Position numbers and translations under genes: made by a program. A stretch of 64,000 nt of DNA from Acinetobacter sp. ANC 4910 (GTDB lineage Bacteria; Pseudomonadota; Gammaproteobacteria; Pseudomonadales; Moraxellaceae), in NCBI RefSeq assembly GCF_004331035.1, contig NZ_SJNT01000001.1, forward strand, positions 346,429 to 410,428, given 5' to 3'. Shown here in pieces: positions 1 through 9,614 of this stretch (position 1 is the first letter of the stretch; the number at the start of each line of letters is the position of its first letter). Below the pieces are notes generated by a model. That model was given only the letters and a program-made list of their open reading frames with translations. It had not been told where the DNA came from and did not search any database.

Positions 1-1
1 T

Positions 2-508
2 GGACGTTTGACCCATCAGAAAAACTATATTCATTTGTTAAAAGCTTGGAAAGAAATTTATAATTTAATTCCAGATTGGAAATTGAACATTTATGGTGAA
101 GGGGAGCATTTACAGCGTTTAACAGATTATATTGAACAGAATTCGCTTCAAAATGTTTTTCTTAAAGGTGTTACTTCAAACGTACAAAAAGTTTATGAGC
201 AGTCGGCTTTTTTTGTGATGTCCTCCAAGTATGAGGGACTGCCGATGGTACTCATCGAAGCACAGAGTTTTGGATTACCAATAGTTTCGTATAATTGTCC
301 TTATGGACCAAGTGATGTCATTTCATCAAATGAAAATGGGCTTTTGGTTGAAGATCAAAATGTCCAAAAGCTTGCTGATGCAATTTTAAAATTGGCATCA
401 TCCCCAGATTTATTACAGCAATTTTCGCAAAATTCTTTATTAAATGCCGCAAACTACCAACCTGAGCAAATATTGCAAATGTGGATTGATAAGGTATTTA
501 AAGGATAA
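2..508 (+). CDS. Glycosyltransferase, GT4 family (5' end cut off by window)
   Basis: This is the C-terminal part of a GT-B fold glycosyltransferase. The frame is open from base 2, reading G-R-L-T-H-Q-K-N-Y, the usual opening of the GT4 donor-binding domain, so the TTG at 8 is not a real start and the gene begins left of the window. The Glu-x7-Glu donor motif is visible as EGLPMVLIE. It would add one sugar to the capsule repeat on the cytoplasmic face of the inner membrane. It is followed after 5 bases by another glycosyltransferase, in the same operon as itrA-galU-ugd-pgi. The sugar and linkage cannot be read from the sequence. Confidence 0.85.
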   Translation, partial: GRLTHQKNYIHLLKAWKEIYNLIPDWKLNIYGEGEHLQRLTDYIEQNSLQNVFLKGVTSNVQKVYEQSAFFVMSSKYEGLPMVLIEAQSFGLPIVSYNCPYGPSDVISSNENGLLVEDQNVQKLADAILKLASSPDLLQQFSQNSLLNAANYQPEQILQMWIDKVFKG

Positions 509-513
509 ATTTT

Positions 514-1347
514 ATGTTTTCAGCCTTAAGTTCTATTTACCATAAAGAAAGTCCAGAACATTTCGATGCATGTATGCAAAGTATCTGGGACAAGCAAACA
601 CTTAAACCGACTGAAATTATTTTAGTAGAAGATGGTCCTTTGACGTCCGAGTTGGATCATGTCATTGCAATGTGGAAGACTAAATTAGGTGATGTGTTAC
701 AGATCATTAAATTGCCTGAAAACGTTGGCACAGGCAAGGCAAAAAACATTGGTTTACAAGCATGTAATTATGAAATTGTCTGTATTGTCGATACAGATGA
801 TATTTACGTATCAGATCGATTCGAAAAACAAGTCAAATTTTTAGAACAGCATCAAGAGGTAGTCATTGTTGGTGGTCAAATTTTAGAGTTTGAGGAAGAC
901 ATTTCGAACCCTTCAGGGAAGCGTGAAGTGCCTTTAAGCCATCAAGATTTAATAAATTACGCACAAAGACAAAGTCCATTTAATAATATGACGATTGCTT
1001 ATCGTAAATCTAAAATTCTGGGCGTAGGTGGTTATCAACATCATTATTGGATGGAAGATTACAACTTGTTCTTAAGAGTTATTGCAAAAGGCTACCAAAT
1101 TAATAATTTGCCAGATGTACTTGTTTATGCACGAATAGATAATGGTATGCATGGACGACGTAAAGGTTTCCAATATATTAAAAGTGAAAAACAGTTACTA
1201 GATTTAAAAAAACAACTCAAAATTCAGTCTCCATTTTATGCTACTATGTACTTCATTGTACGGTCTACATTTAGACTTATGCCAGCGAATCTGCTAGGTA
1301 AAATTTATAATACGTTTCTACGTAAGAAAGTTGAAAAAACAGAGTAA
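514..1347 (+). CDS. Glycosyltransferase, GT2 family (Gtr5/AmsE-like)
   Basis: A 277-aa GT-A fold glycosyltransferase. The N-terminal strand reads FSALSSIYHKE and the metal/nucleotide DxD-type motif VDTDD lies near residues 92-96. A later WMEDYNLFLR segment fits the acceptor/catalytic region of GT2 enzymes of the AmsE type. The position directly before the initiating transferase and galU matches gtr5 of Acinetobacter K loci. An AAGGA ribosome site lies about 8 bases before the ATG, inside the end of the previous gene. Acceptor and donor are unknown. Confidence 0.85.
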   Translation: MFSALSSIYHKESPEHFDACMQSIWDKQTLKPTEIILVEDGPLTSELDHVIAMWKTKLGDVLQIIKLPENVGTGKAKNIGLQACNYEIVCIVDTDDIYVSDRFEKQVKFLEQHQEVVIVGGQILEFEEDISNPSGKREVPLSHQDLINYAQRQSPFNNMTIAYRKSKILGVGGYQHHYWMEDYNLFLRVIAKGYQINNLPDVLVYARIDNGMHGRRKGFQYIKSEKQLLDLKKQLKIQSPFYATMYFIVRSTFRLMPANLLGKIYNTFLRKKVEKTE

Positions 1348-1354
1348 GATAGCA

Positions 1355-1975
1355 ATGAAAAGACTGGTTGATATCGTTATATCATTAATTGCACTAACAT
1401 TATTGTCTCCAATTTTCCTCATTGTTAGTTATAAAGTACGAAAAAATTTGGGGTCACCAATCTTCTTTTGCCAAGAACGTCCTGGTAAGAATGGCAAACT
1501 TTTTAAAATGATTAAATTTCGCTCTATGAAAGATGCGTTTGATCAAGATGGTAATCCATTATCAGATGAAAAACGCATTACTCCATTTGGGCAAAAATTA
1601 CGTTCAACCTCTTTAGATGAAATGCCACAACTCATTAATGTATTAAAAGGTGATATGAGCGTTGTCGGCCCACGACCAATGTTGAAAGACTTTGTAGAGC
1701 TTTATTCACCAGAACAAGCACGTCGCTTAGAAGTTCGACCAGGCATGACTGGGCTTGCACAAGTCAGTGGGCGTAATGAGTTAGATTATGAAGAACGATT
1801 TAAGTGTGATGTATGGTATGTCGATCACCATAACACTTTAGTCGATTTTAAAATTATGTTTAGAACGGTTGCGGTGATGGCAAAGCGTGAAGGGATTAAT
1901 GCCCCTGGTCATGTTGGCCCATCTTTATTTCAAGGTAACGCACCAAAAAAATCTGAAGATCAAGTTAAGTCTTAA
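1355..1975 (+). CDS. itrA: Initiating sugar-phosphate transferase (ItrA-type PHPT)
   Basis: A bacterial sugar transferase that moves a hexosamine 1-phosphate from UDP-sugar to undecaprenyl phosphate, starting repeat-unit synthesis. One N-terminal membrane anchor (residues 1-25) is followed by the family blocks RPGKNGK, MIKFRSM, STSLDEMPQL, VVGPRP and VRPGMTG. I chose ATG 1355 (MKRLVDIV), the usual family start, over the upstream TTG at 1331 that overlaps the previous gene. It is about 206 aa, the normal size of the small PglC-like class. It is directly upstream of galU, as ItrA is in A. baumannii K loci. A second transferase of this family lies at 16800. Confidence 0.88.
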   Translation: MKRLVDIVISLIALTLLSPIFLIVSYKVRKNLGSPIFFCQERPGKNGKLFKMIKFRSMKDAFDQDGNPLSDEKRITPFGQKLRSTSLDEMPQLINVLKGDMSVVGPRPMLKDFVELYSPEQARRLEVRPGMTGLAQVSGRNELDYEERFKCDVWYVDHHNTLVDFKIMFRTVAVMAKREGINAPGHVGPSLFQGNAPKKSEDQVKS

Positions 1976-2002
1976 ATTTAATAATGGTTCGAGTTCAATT
2001 TC

Positions 2003-2881
2003 ATGATTAAAAAAGCAATATTACCTGTTGCTGGTTTAGGCACGCGTTTTTTACCTGCAAGTAAGTCAATTCCTAAAGAAATGGTCACGGTGGTTGACCG
2101 TCCTGCAATTGAATATGTGGTGCGTGAAGCGGTTCAAGCTGGGATTGAACAAATTATTTTAGTGACCCATGCATCTAAAGCATCGATCGAAAATTATTTC
2201 GACCGAAATTTTGAACTTGAAACAACCTTAGCACAGAAAAATAAAACCGATCTTCTAAAAGAAATTACTGAAATTTTACCTGTGCACGTCAGTGTTGTGA
2301 GTGTACGCCAACCGCAACCGTTAGGTTTGGGTCATGCTGTGCTTTGTGCCAAGAGTATTATTGGTGATGATGATTTTGCAGTTTTATTGCCAGACGTTTT
2401 GGTCAAAGAAAAATCGGATCAAAATGATCTAGCCTGTATGATTCAGCGTTATGAAGCTGCTCAAGCTGCACAAATTATGGTTGAAGCAGTTCCTGATCAC
2501 ATGGTGGATCAATATGGTATTGTGGATGTAGCTAAATCTCCTGCAGAAGGTGAAAGTATTGCCATGCAGGGCATTGTAGAAAAACCTGCGGTTGGAACTG
2601 CGCCATCGAATTTATCTGTGGTGGGTCGTTATATTCTGCCTGCAAAAATTATGCAGCTCTTAGAGCAGACCCCAAAAGGGGCAGGCAATGAAATCCAGTT
2701 AACAGATGCGATTGCTATGTTGCAGACCACTGATGTTGTTGAAGCCTATCGCATGAAAGGGGAAACTTTTGACTGTGGAAGCAAACTTGGCTACTTAAAG
2801 GCTGTTTTACATTATGGTATTGCTCATCCAAAATTAGGACATGAATTTAAGCAGTTGATTGCCGAATTGAATGTCGAATAA
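2003..2881 (+). CDS. galU: UTP-glucose-1-phosphate uridylyltransferase
   Basis: Makes UDP-glucose from glucose 1-phosphate and UTP, feeding Ugd and GalE. The signature AGLGTRFLP with the following SKSIPKEM is at residues 10-27, and VEKPAVG lies in the middle of the protein. Length 292 aa is typical. It lies 27 bases after itrA and 22 before ugd in the conserved galU-ugd-pgi block. No defect seen. Confidence 0.96.
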   Translation: MIKKAILPVAGLGTRFLPASKSIPKEMVTVVDRPAIEYVVREAVQAGIEQIILVTHASKASIENYFDRNFELETTLAQKNKTDLLKEITEILPVHVSVVSVRQPQPLGLGHAVLCAKSIIGDDDFAVLLPDVLVKEKSDQNDLACMIQRYEAAQAAQIMVEAVPDHMVDQYGIVDVAKSPAEGESIAMQGIVEKPAVGTAPSNLSVVGRYILPAKIMQLLEQTPKGAGNEIQLTDAIAMLQTTDVVEAYRMKGETFDCGSKLGYLKAVLHYGIAHPKLGHEFKQLIAELNVE

Positions 2882-2903
2882 AAATAAGCTTTGTAGGTGA
2901 ATC

Positions 2904-4169
2904 ATGAAAGTTGCGATATTAGGTGCGACACTGAATGCTGGTGTCATGGCAGTATTGTTGTCCGAATATGGCAATCAAGTGTATTGGTGCAGTCATAAAA
3001 ATAATGAGCATTCCCATCAGAAAAGGGTTCAGTATTTAGACGAAGATGTAAATTTTCGTCTTAATCGACAGCATAAACTTGGGCATCTTCTTTATTGTTC
3101 TGTCGTTGAACTTCCTTTAGATATAGATGTTTATTTCTTTTGTTATAGCCCAACTGAGATTGGATTAGCGGTTCAGGCCCTTAAAGCATTGGCTATGAAA
3201 CCGATTATTCATCCAAGATTGATGATCAATGCTGCAACTTTTGGATTAAATGGTACGAACAAGCTTAGTGAGATTTCGCCTCAAGATTATTGGGTTTATT
3301 TACCTGATGTGATTCAGGAAGGGAATGCCATCAATAGTGTACTTCATCTGAAGCAGATCATTGTGGGGGTAGAAGAAGAACCGGCTAAAACTTTGGTTGA
3401 AGAATTATTACGACCGATATTTAGTACAACTAATCAATATTTGTTCATGCCGATTCTAGATGCAGAATTTACTAAACTGAGTATTTCAGGCATGTTGGCG
3501 ACTCGGATAAGTTATATCAATGATTTGGCGATGGTGGCTGAAAAATTAGGTATTGATATTGCCAATGTTAAACAGGGGATGGGGGCAGATACGCGAATAG
3601 GCTCGGCTTATTTAGCACCTGGAGCCGGTTTTGGTGGCGAAAATTTTTCTCACGATATTTTGACATTATCCAGTGAAGTTTCCAAAAGTGGTGCAAAAAG
3701 CCGTCTGTTGCAGCAAGTCTTGGAGATCAATGAGCAGCAAAAAGAAATTTTATTTCGTAAACTCTGGAATTATTACCATTCGGATTTAAAAAATAAAATT
3801 GTTGCAATTTGGGGAGCATCATTCAAAGAAAATACCTCGAGTATTCATAATTCCCCAATTCATGCCATGCTGAATGCACTCTGGGCACAAGGTGCAAAGG
3901 TTAAACTGCATGATCCACAAGCGCTGAAAGAAATATATCAACAGTATGGTCATCGTGAAGATTTAACTTTGTGTACAGATGCTTATGATGCAGTTCAAGG
4001 TGTGGATGCCTTATGTGTGATCACCGCATGGAAAGAATACTTTAGTCCTGATTATAAAAAACTACAGCAATTGATGCGTCATCCATTTATTCTAGATGGA
4101 CGTAATATTTATGATCCTTTATTTGTCAAAGCGCAGGGTTTTGCATATGAGGGAGTTGGTCGAATATGA
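2904..4169 (+). CDS. ugd: UDP-glucose 6-dehydrogenase family protein (divergent active site)
   Basis: By position and overall pattern this is the Ugd of the K locus, which would oxidise UDP-glucose to UDP-glucuronate with NAD. The core helix [20 protein letters not shown] (188-207), the GFGG turn (242-245) and the C-terminal UDP-binding domain are recognisable, and 421 aa is normal. Key residues differ from classical enzymes. The nucleophilic Cys after GFGG is Asn247 (GFGGENF), the following Pro-Lys is Ser-His, the Asn four residues after Lys191 is Ser195, and the N-terminal GxGxxG is GATLNAG. Either this is a lineage-specific variant or it is not a normal dehydrogenase. It overlaps pgi by 4 bases. 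Confidence 0.85.
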   Translation: MKVAILGATLNAGVMAVLLSEYGNQVYWCSHKNNEHSHQKRVQYLDEDVNFRLNRQHKLGHLLYCSVVELPLDIDVYFFCYSPTEIGLAVQALKALAMKPIIHPRLMINAATFGLNGTNKLSEISPQDYWVYLPDVIQEGNAINSVLHLKQIIVGVEEEPAKTLVEELLRPIFSTTNQYLFMPILDAEFTKLSISGMLATRISYINDLAMVAEKLGIDIANVKQGMGADTRIGSAYLAPGAGFGGENFSHDILTLSSEVSKSGAKSRLLQQVLEINEQQKEILFRKLWNYYHSDLKNKIVAIWGASFKENTSSIHNSPIHAMLNALWAQGAKVKLHDPQALKEIYQQYGHREDLTLCTDAYDAVQGVDALCVITAWKEYFSPDYKKLQQLMRHPFILDGRNIYDPLFVKAQGFAYEGVGRI

Positions 4170-5839
4170 GAGAAAATATCGAAAATTTTCCTAAGCAAGC
4201 ATTTCCTTCTACTGAACAAAAACTACATCAGTTAGCGGAAGAAATGCAGTCGATTCATTTGAACCAGCTTTTTGCAGAACAAGCACAACGCTTTGAAAAC
4301 TTCAGTCTGCGTTGTGAAGATTTACTTTTCGATTTTAGTAAGCACCGTGTCAATTTGCCTGTGATAAATGCATTGCTCTTATTAGCAGAAGCAAAACAAT
4401 TAAAAGCTTGGATCAGTCGGTTATTCTCCGTTGAGGCCATTAATTACACAGAGCAACGTGCAGCGATGCATTGGGCTTTGCGCTTGCCTCAAGATTCTGA
4501 AGTTTTCCCAGAATTATCTCAGCAAGTGCATGAACAATTAGATCGGATGTTTAATTTGGTCGAAAAAATTCATGCGGGGCAATATCGTGGCGTGACGGGT
4601 GAAGTCATTCAAGATGTGGTAAATATTGGGGTAGGTGGCTCAGATTTGGGTCCTTTGATGGTTTCTCATGCCTTATCGGATTTTAAAGTCCAAACAGCGA
4701 AACCCTTAAATGTACATTTTGTTTCGACGATGGATGGCAGCCAGCTTTCAGAGCTCTTGCATCAGCTAAGACCTGAAACCACCTTGTTTATTATTTCCTC
4801 CAAATCATTTGGAACGATTGATACCTTATCGAATGCGGAAACTGTGCGCCAATGGCTGGAGAAAAGTTTAGGGCAACGTGATTGTGTTCTCAAAAGTCAT
4901 TTTATTGGCGTGTCGACTAAATCTGAAAAAATGACGGCTTGGGGGATTCATCCTGATCATCAGTTCTTATTATGGGATTGGGTCGGGGGGCGTTATTCTC
5001 TTTGGTCTTGCATTGGATTACCCATTGCTTTGCAAATTGGGGTTGAAGGCTTTAAAGCATTGTTGTCAGGTGCACATTTGGTGGATCAGCATTTTCAAAA
5101 TGCACCGTTTGAGCAAAACATTCCTGTGCTAATGGGGTTATTGGGGGTATGGAATACCAACTATCTGAATATGCAAACCCATGCTGTTCTGCCTTATGAT
5201 GGTCGTTTGAAATATTTTGCTGCTTATTTACAACAGCTTGAGATGGAATCTAACGGTAAGTCTTTACAACGTGATCATCAAAAAGTTGAATCCTCGACTT
5301 GCCCGATTGTGTGGGGAGAGGTGGGTCCGAATGCACAGCATGCATTTTATCAGTTGTTACATCAAGGTACACATGCGGTGAGTTGCGATTTTATCGCACC
5401 CGTACAGCGCTATAATGCCAAGCAATTTACTTATGTTGAAAATGCCGAGGCTCTCATTGAGCAACATCATTTGGCACTTTCTAACTGTCTAGCACAATCA
5501 AGATTACTGGCTTTTGGTAATCAAGCATTGTGCGAGAATGAGGTAGAAAATCTGCCTGAATATAAAAAATATGAGGGAAATCAGCCAAGCACGACAATAT
5601 TGGTGAATGAGTTGAATCCAAAAACTTTGGGTATGCTCATTGCACTCTATGAACATAAAGTATTTGTACAGTCGGTGATTTGGAATATTAATCCCTTTGA
5701 TCAATGGGGCGTGGAAAAAGGCAAAGAAATTGCCAATCAGTTATTGCCAGTACTTAATGGTCAGCAAACGGATATTGCACAGTTTGATGCCTCGACTCAG
5801 GGTTTACTGAAAGCTTTATTAGGCAATACGCATGACTAA
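4166..5839 (+). CDS. pgi: Glucose-6-phosphate isomerase
   Basis: Interconverts glucose 6-phosphate and fructose 6-phosphate, linking central metabolism to the GlmS and GalU routes. Seen are the phosphate-binding GVGGSDLGP segment, the active-site MESNGKS and the C-terminal [11 protein letters not shown] signature. At 557 aa it is full length. The ATG overlaps the ugd stop (ATGA), showing translational coupling. In other Acinetobacter K loci galE follows directly. Here the last 8 bases overlap the start of a galE relic instead, and a degenerate copy of the pgi 3' end occurs upstream of the real galE. Confidence 0.97.
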   Translation: MRENIENFPKQAFPSTEQKLHQLAEEMQSIHLNQLFAEQAQRFENFSLRCEDLLFDFSKHRVNLPVINALLLLAEAKQLKAWISRLFSVEAINYTEQRAAMHWALRLPQDSEVFPELSQQVHEQLDRMFNLVEKIHAGQYRGVTGEVIQDVVNIGVGGSDLGPLMVSHALSDFKVQTAKPLNVHFVSTMDGSQLSELLHQLRPETTLFIISSKSFGTIDTLSNAETVRQWLEKSLGQRDCVLKSHFIGVSTKSEKMTAWGIHPDHQFLLWDWVGGRYSLWSCIGLPIALQIGVEGFKALLSGAHLVDQHFQNAPFEQNIPVLMGLLGVWNTNYLNMQTHAVLPYDGRLKYFAAYLQQLEMESNGKSLQRDHQKVESSTCPIVWGEVGPNAQHAFYQLLHQGTHAVSCDFIAPVQRYNAKQFTYVENAEALIEQHHLALSNCLAQSRLLAFGNQALCENEVENLPEYKKYEGNQPSTTILVNELNPKTLGMLIALYEHKVFVQSVIWNINPFDQWGVEKGKEIANQLLPVLNGQQTDIAQFDASTQGLLKALLGNTHD

Positions 5840-5885
5840 AATTTTAGTCATAGGTAAAGTGGCTTAATTGATTCTCATATTTATT
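5832..5885 (+). pseudogene. galE: Relic of galE 5' end
   Basis: Starting at ATG 5832 inside the pgi stop region, the reading [15 protein letters not shown] matches the first codons of the intact galE at 23859 (M-A-K-I-L-V-T-G-G-A-G). By eye 28 of the first 35 bases are identical. Weaker similarity continues in a shifted frame over the GYIGSH codons (GLIDSH here). Everything after that is gone. It marks where galE used to follow pgi. Confidence 0.75.
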
Positions 5886-5997
5886 GAGGATCGTTTAATA
5901 TTCTGCATAAGTGAGCATTAGAAGATGTTAGAGGGGGATGGAGGATCTATCCAACTTTATTCGACTATTATGTTGCGCTAGGTTCGATCATATAAGT

Positions 5998-6030
5998 GAG
6001 AAAGAACGAGCATGATGCTCGTTCTTTCTC
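5998..6030. terminator. Bidirectional terminator between pgi and wzc
   Basis: A perfect inverted repeat with 16-base arms (5998-6013 and 6015-6030) around one base, containing GAACGAGCAT and its complement. A pyrimidine-rich right arm ends in TTCTTTCTC on either strand. It lies between the converging pgi (+) and wzc (-) genes, so it probably stops both transcripts. Confidence 0.8.
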
Positions 6031-6051
6031 TGAATGGATTTTGAAAATAAA

Positions 6052-8235
6052 TTAAACTTTTTTCGAGCTCTTATAATCATAAGCATAGTTATAACCATAA
6101 TGTGAATCTACAGTACGTTGAATATCGTTGATGATAATCCCCGTAATTTTGGTATTGGCTTGTTCAAACCGATGAATAACAAGATCTAACTCTTTCATTT
6201 GGGTTCTTGCATAACGTGCAATCACAAGATTCACACCTGCATATTGTGAAATGATAATACTGTCTGTCACCGCCAAAATGGGTGGTGTATCGATAATAAT
6301 ATGATCGAATTGACCAGAGAGCTGTTCGAGTAGATGTTTAAAGCCCTCCATGCTTAATAACTCTGAAGGATTTTCTGGGCTTTCACCACATGTAATGAAC
6401 GATAGATTTTCAACTTCTGTATGTTTGATAATCTTTTCAAGAGGCTGCTGACCCTTTAAAAAGTCGGCTAAACCTGCTTGATTATCTTGATTGAAATATT
6501 GGTGTAAATGTCCACGACGCAGGTTAGCATCAATCAACAATATACGCTTATTGGTTTGCGCTAAAATTACAGCAAGGTTGGTGGAAATAAAGGATTTACC
6601 TAGTTCTGGTGCTGGACTAGAAATCATAATTATATTGTTAGGCGCATGATTGAGCGCAAATTGAATAGCGGTACGCATGCTACGTAAGCTTTCAATCGCA
6701 ATATCATCACTATTTTTAACTGCAAGAATAGGAATATGTTTCTTCTTTTCAAGCAGTTTACTATGGCTTTCTTGTATAGGTGAATGCGGAACAGTTGCAT
6801 ACACGGGCAGATTTAATACATTTTCAATTTGAGCCGCATCTTTAATGCCTGTACGCAGCATGTTGCGTAGAAAGGCTAAAAGTGTACCGAAGAAAGCACC
6901 TAAGAAAATAGATAAAACTAAAATCTGTAATTTTTTAGGTGAAATTGGTTTAATTGGTTTGATTGCAGTATCGACAATACGAACATTGCCAATTTCACCT
7001 GCTTTGGAAATACGCAGTTGTTGGTAAGAATTTAATAAGTTGGTATAGAGTTGTTGTTTAACTTCGACTTCACGGTACAACTGTAAATAGCGGCGTTGCA
7101 AGTCGGGTAATTGTTTAAGTGTTGTATTGAGTTCATTAATTTTATTGTTAATTGCTTCAAGTTGAGCATTAACTTGTTTCATTTCAGGGTGTGCAACTGT
7201 GTACTTCTGTGCCAATTCAGCACGTGTTTGTTGTAGGGCGATTTTCTGAGTTTCAAGGTTAATACTTTGTGTCAGATAAAGCTCAGACTCTCTGGTAACA
7301 TCAACCGTATTGTATTGTTCCCGGAATTTGTTAAATTCACGTTCTGCAACATCAAGTTGTTGTTTTAGCTCAGGTAGTTGCTCATCTAAGAACTTCAGTG
7401 TCTGTGCAGTTTCTGCAGAACGACGTTCAATATTTTGTTGGCTATATGAGACTAAAATGGCATCCAGTACTTTGATAATATGCTCTTTATCTGTGCCTTG
7501 ATAGTTTAGTCCTAGAATACCAGTAAGCCTGCCTTTTTCTGCAACTGAGTAATTGGTGAGGATATTGTCTACTGCGGCAGGTAAAGATTGTTTCTGAATG
7601 ACATAGGGATCATTGAGTTGATCTTGAGTGTGAATCGTAATATTCCATACGCCATCAGCAGTACGAATGCTATTCGGTTGATTGACCTTAGCTGTAAGCA
7701 AAACTTGCTCAGTTTTGGGATCTGTTAAACTGAATTGATGATCTGTGAAGCGGAGTTCAAGGCTTTGATCTTCGTAGTTTTCTGGGACTTTAAATTGTGT
7801 TATTTCGAATGCTTTTTCGTTATCTTTAAACAGGACAGATTGAGTACTGTACTGGGTTTTATAAATGTGTGGAGAGAGTAAACGGTCGAAAAATGAGTTT
7901 TCTGTACCAGAGACTTGTAAGTCTAAGTTGAGATGTTGAATTACATTTCCGAGTACTAAGTGAGATTTTAGAATCTCGATTTCAGCTTGAGCTGGTGAGT
8001 TTTGATCTACCATGGATGATAAATCACCGAGTAAGGCAGCGGTACCAGCCCCTTTACTGTCTTCCACCTGAATTAAAGCGCTCACTGCATAAGTGTTAGG
8101 TGTAGCTCTTAAATAAAGCAGTGCACACCCCAAGCTAAAGATGGTGCATAACGCAATCAGTTTCCATTGAGCGATGAGTGAAAAAAATAGTTCTTTTAAA
8201 TCACTTGTTTCTACTTTATTGGTATTTTGGCTCAT
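6052..8235 (-). CDS. wzc: Capsule tyrosine autokinase / polysaccharide co-polymerase
   Basis: An inner-membrane BY-kinase that controls chain length and, with Wza, export. The 727 aa run: membrane segment near 27-43, a long periplasmic coiled-coil Wzz-like domain (about 260-400), a second membrane segment near 437-456, then a cytoplasmic kinase. The kinase has Walker A SSPAPELGKS (539-548), Walker A' ILLIDANLRRG (565-575) and Walker B HIIIDTPP (645-652). The tail has five alternating tyrosines at 713, 715, 717, 719 and 721, the expected autophosphorylation cluster. The gene looks intact. Its partner phosphatase gene upstream (wzb) is dead, so dephosphorylation would need a phosphatase from elsewhere. 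Confidence 0.95.
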   Translation of the reverse strand: MSQNTNKVETSDLKELFFSLIAQWKLIALCTIFSLGCALLYLRATPNTYAVSALIQVEDSKGAGTAALLGDLSSMVDQNSPAQAEIEILKSHLVLGNVIQHLNLDLQVSGTENSFFDRLLSPHIYKTQYSTQSVLFKDNEKAFEITQFKVPENYEDQSLELRFTDHQFSLTDPKTEQVLLTAKVNQPNSIRTADGVWNITIHTQDQLNDPYVIQKQSLPAAVDNILTNYSVAEKGRLTGILGLNYQGTDKEHIIKVLDAILVSYSQQNIERRSAETAQTLKFLDEQLPELKQQLDVAEREFNKFREQYNTVDVTRESELYLTQSINLETQKIALQQTRAELAQKYTVAHPEMKQVNAQLEAINNKINELNTTLKQLPDLQRRYLQLYREVEVKQQLYTNLLNSYQQLRISKAGEIGNVRIVDTAIKPIKPISPKKLQILVLSIFLGAFFGTLLAFLRNMLRTGIKDAAQIENVLNLPVYATVPHSPIQESHSKLLEKKKHIPILAVKNSDDIAIESLRSMRTAIQFALNHAPNNIIMISSPAPELGKSFISTNLAVILAQTNKRILLIDANLRRGHLHQYFNQDNQAGLADFLKGQQPLEKIIKHTEVENLSFITCGESPENPSELLSMEGFKHLLEQLSGQFDHIIIDTPPILAVTDSIIISQYAGVNLVIARYARTQMKELDLVIHRFEQANTKITGIIINDIQRTVDSHYGYNYAYDYKSSKKV

Positions 8236-8259
8236 AATTTTATTATCTATGGGTTAAAT

Positions 8260-8508
8260 TTATTGTTTCCAGTCACTTATACGGGTTTGTATAAGTTGAC
8301 AGGTATCATCAAAAACGGCTCGTTCATGCTGGTAAGGATTGGAAATATTTTTACCTTATCAGTAACTCAAACGAAATATTTTCCCTTTGAGAAACGGCTA
8401 TGCTTGTCCAATATGCAATTGAAGAAATTTCTGCTTGGAAACGCATTTTGCCATTGGACAAGGACAAATATTTCCAATACAGCCCATAAGAATATTTTGA
8501 ATATGTAT
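8260..8508 (-). pseudogene. wzb: wzb tyrosine phosphatase, degraded
   Basis: Read on the minus strand from 8508, one frame of exactly 83 codons spells a shrunken Wzb. The start is ATA where ATG would give the usual TAATG overlap with the wza stop. The P-loop reads GCIGNICPCPMA instead of the CVGNICRSPMA type, keeping Cys but losing the catalytic Arg. The reading then continues ...QKFLQLHIGQA-stop-PFLKGKIFRLSY-stop-stop-GKNISNPYQHERAVFDDTCQL and ends ISDWKQ. The C-terminal part matches the DPY general-acid loop region of these phosphatases. About 60 middle residues are missing compared with the usual 142 or so. There is no frameshift; the defects are one in-frame deletion, a lost start and three stops. 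Confidence 0.88.
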
Positions 8509-9614
8509 TAGTTAGTTCCCAATCGATCAATATTATACAAAGCATTAGAGAACGGTAAAATTTGGGTAATGATACGTTGCCAACGGGCTAAGCCTGTAGC
8601 GTCAACATAAACAATATCATTGCTACGCATTCTAAATTGATTGGCTAAACCGAAATCACCGAGACTCATTAAATTCATATGATACAGTTCAGTTTGTTGA
8701 TGCTTCGGGTCACTACGGAGTACATAAATTCGTTTAGCACTTGCAGTATTTGAATCAATGCCTAGGCTTTCTCCCAGAACATCACTTAGAGTCATGCCTT
8801 GATCACGCATCGGCAAAGATTGATTCCTGCCAGACTCACCCATGACATAAATCTTCTGGTCCTCTTTAGAATTTACATAAAGTGTGTCATTGGGTTGGAT
8901 GAGTAAATTGTGTAAAGAATAACCAGATTTTTCGAGTTGGATACTATTCAACTTGAAAGTTCGCCCTTGGCGCACCAACGTAATAGAGGTGTTATCACCA
9001 TATTGCGTATTAATCCCACCAGCCATACTAAGAGCGGTATAGACACTGACGGGCTGATCACTCAGAAAGAACTGCCCACCTCTCATTACATTGCCTTGGA
9101 CTGAATAACGCTGGCCTTGATAAGACAAGACACGCGCAATCACATCAGGTGTTTTTAAATAATGAGAGAGTTGACTACGCAACTCTTGATTCACTTGAGG
9201 GAGTGATTTTCCTGCGGCTTTATAGCGGCCAATCATTGGAAATTGAATAAAGCCGCTTTGATCAATTTGATAACCATTGGCTTGAACCGATTGTTCGCTG
9301 GAAACATTACTCGCTGCAGGCGTAATTTCAGGATAAGCCCACAAGTAAATGGATAGAATATCGCCTGGACTCAACTTGTATGAGAGTTGGGAGTGGCGAA
9401 ATAAGCTAGAATAATCTTGTAGATCGTTGTTTGAAGTTCGATTTAAGTCACGTAAAGTATTTTGGTTGAGTTGAATGACATGCACTGTACTACCAAGTTC
9501 AGTTTGATAGACACCTTGTTCAGGTAAATTGTAAGTTTGAAGGCCTGGTGCTAGAGCACAACCGAAAGTGCTGAGTGTGAACCCTAAAAGGCCAATATAT
9601 TGTAGTAATTTCAC
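8508..9614 (-). CDS. wza: Outer-membrane polysaccharide export lipoprotein
   Basis: Forms the octameric export channel for the finished polysaccharide. It has a lipoprotein signal with lipobox LSTFGC (Cys19), then the polysaccharide export domain (SPGDILSIYLWAYPEI) and two SLBB-type repeats (about 170-220 and 250-310). At 368 aa it is slightly shorter than E. coli Wza (379). It is the first gene of the minus-strand wza-(wzb)-wzc group, transcribed away from the flippase gene. It looks intact. Confidence 0.94.
   Translation of the reverse strand: MKLLQYIGLLGFTLSTFGCALAPGLQTYNLPEQGVYQTELGSTVHVIQLNQNTLRDLNRTSNNDLQDYSSLFRHSQLSYKLSPGDILSIYLWAYPEITPAASNVSSEQSVQANGYQIDQSGFIQFPMIGRYKAAGKSLPQVNQELRSQLSHYLKTPDVIARVLSYQGQRYSVQGNVMRGGQFFLSDQPVSVYTALSMAGGINTQYGDNTSITLVRQGRTFKLNSIQLEKSGYSLHNLLIQPNDTLYVNSKEDQKIYVMGESGRNQSLPMRDQGMTLSDVLGESLGIDSNTASAKRIYVLRSDPKHQQTELYHMNLMSLGDFGLANQFRMRSNDIVYVDATGLARWQRIITQILPFSNALYNIDRLGTN

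Noticed and set aside
8227..8511. 94-codon plus-strand open frame between wzc and wza
   Set aside because: It is the antisense shadow of the wzb relic, which explains the same bases much better on the minus strand.
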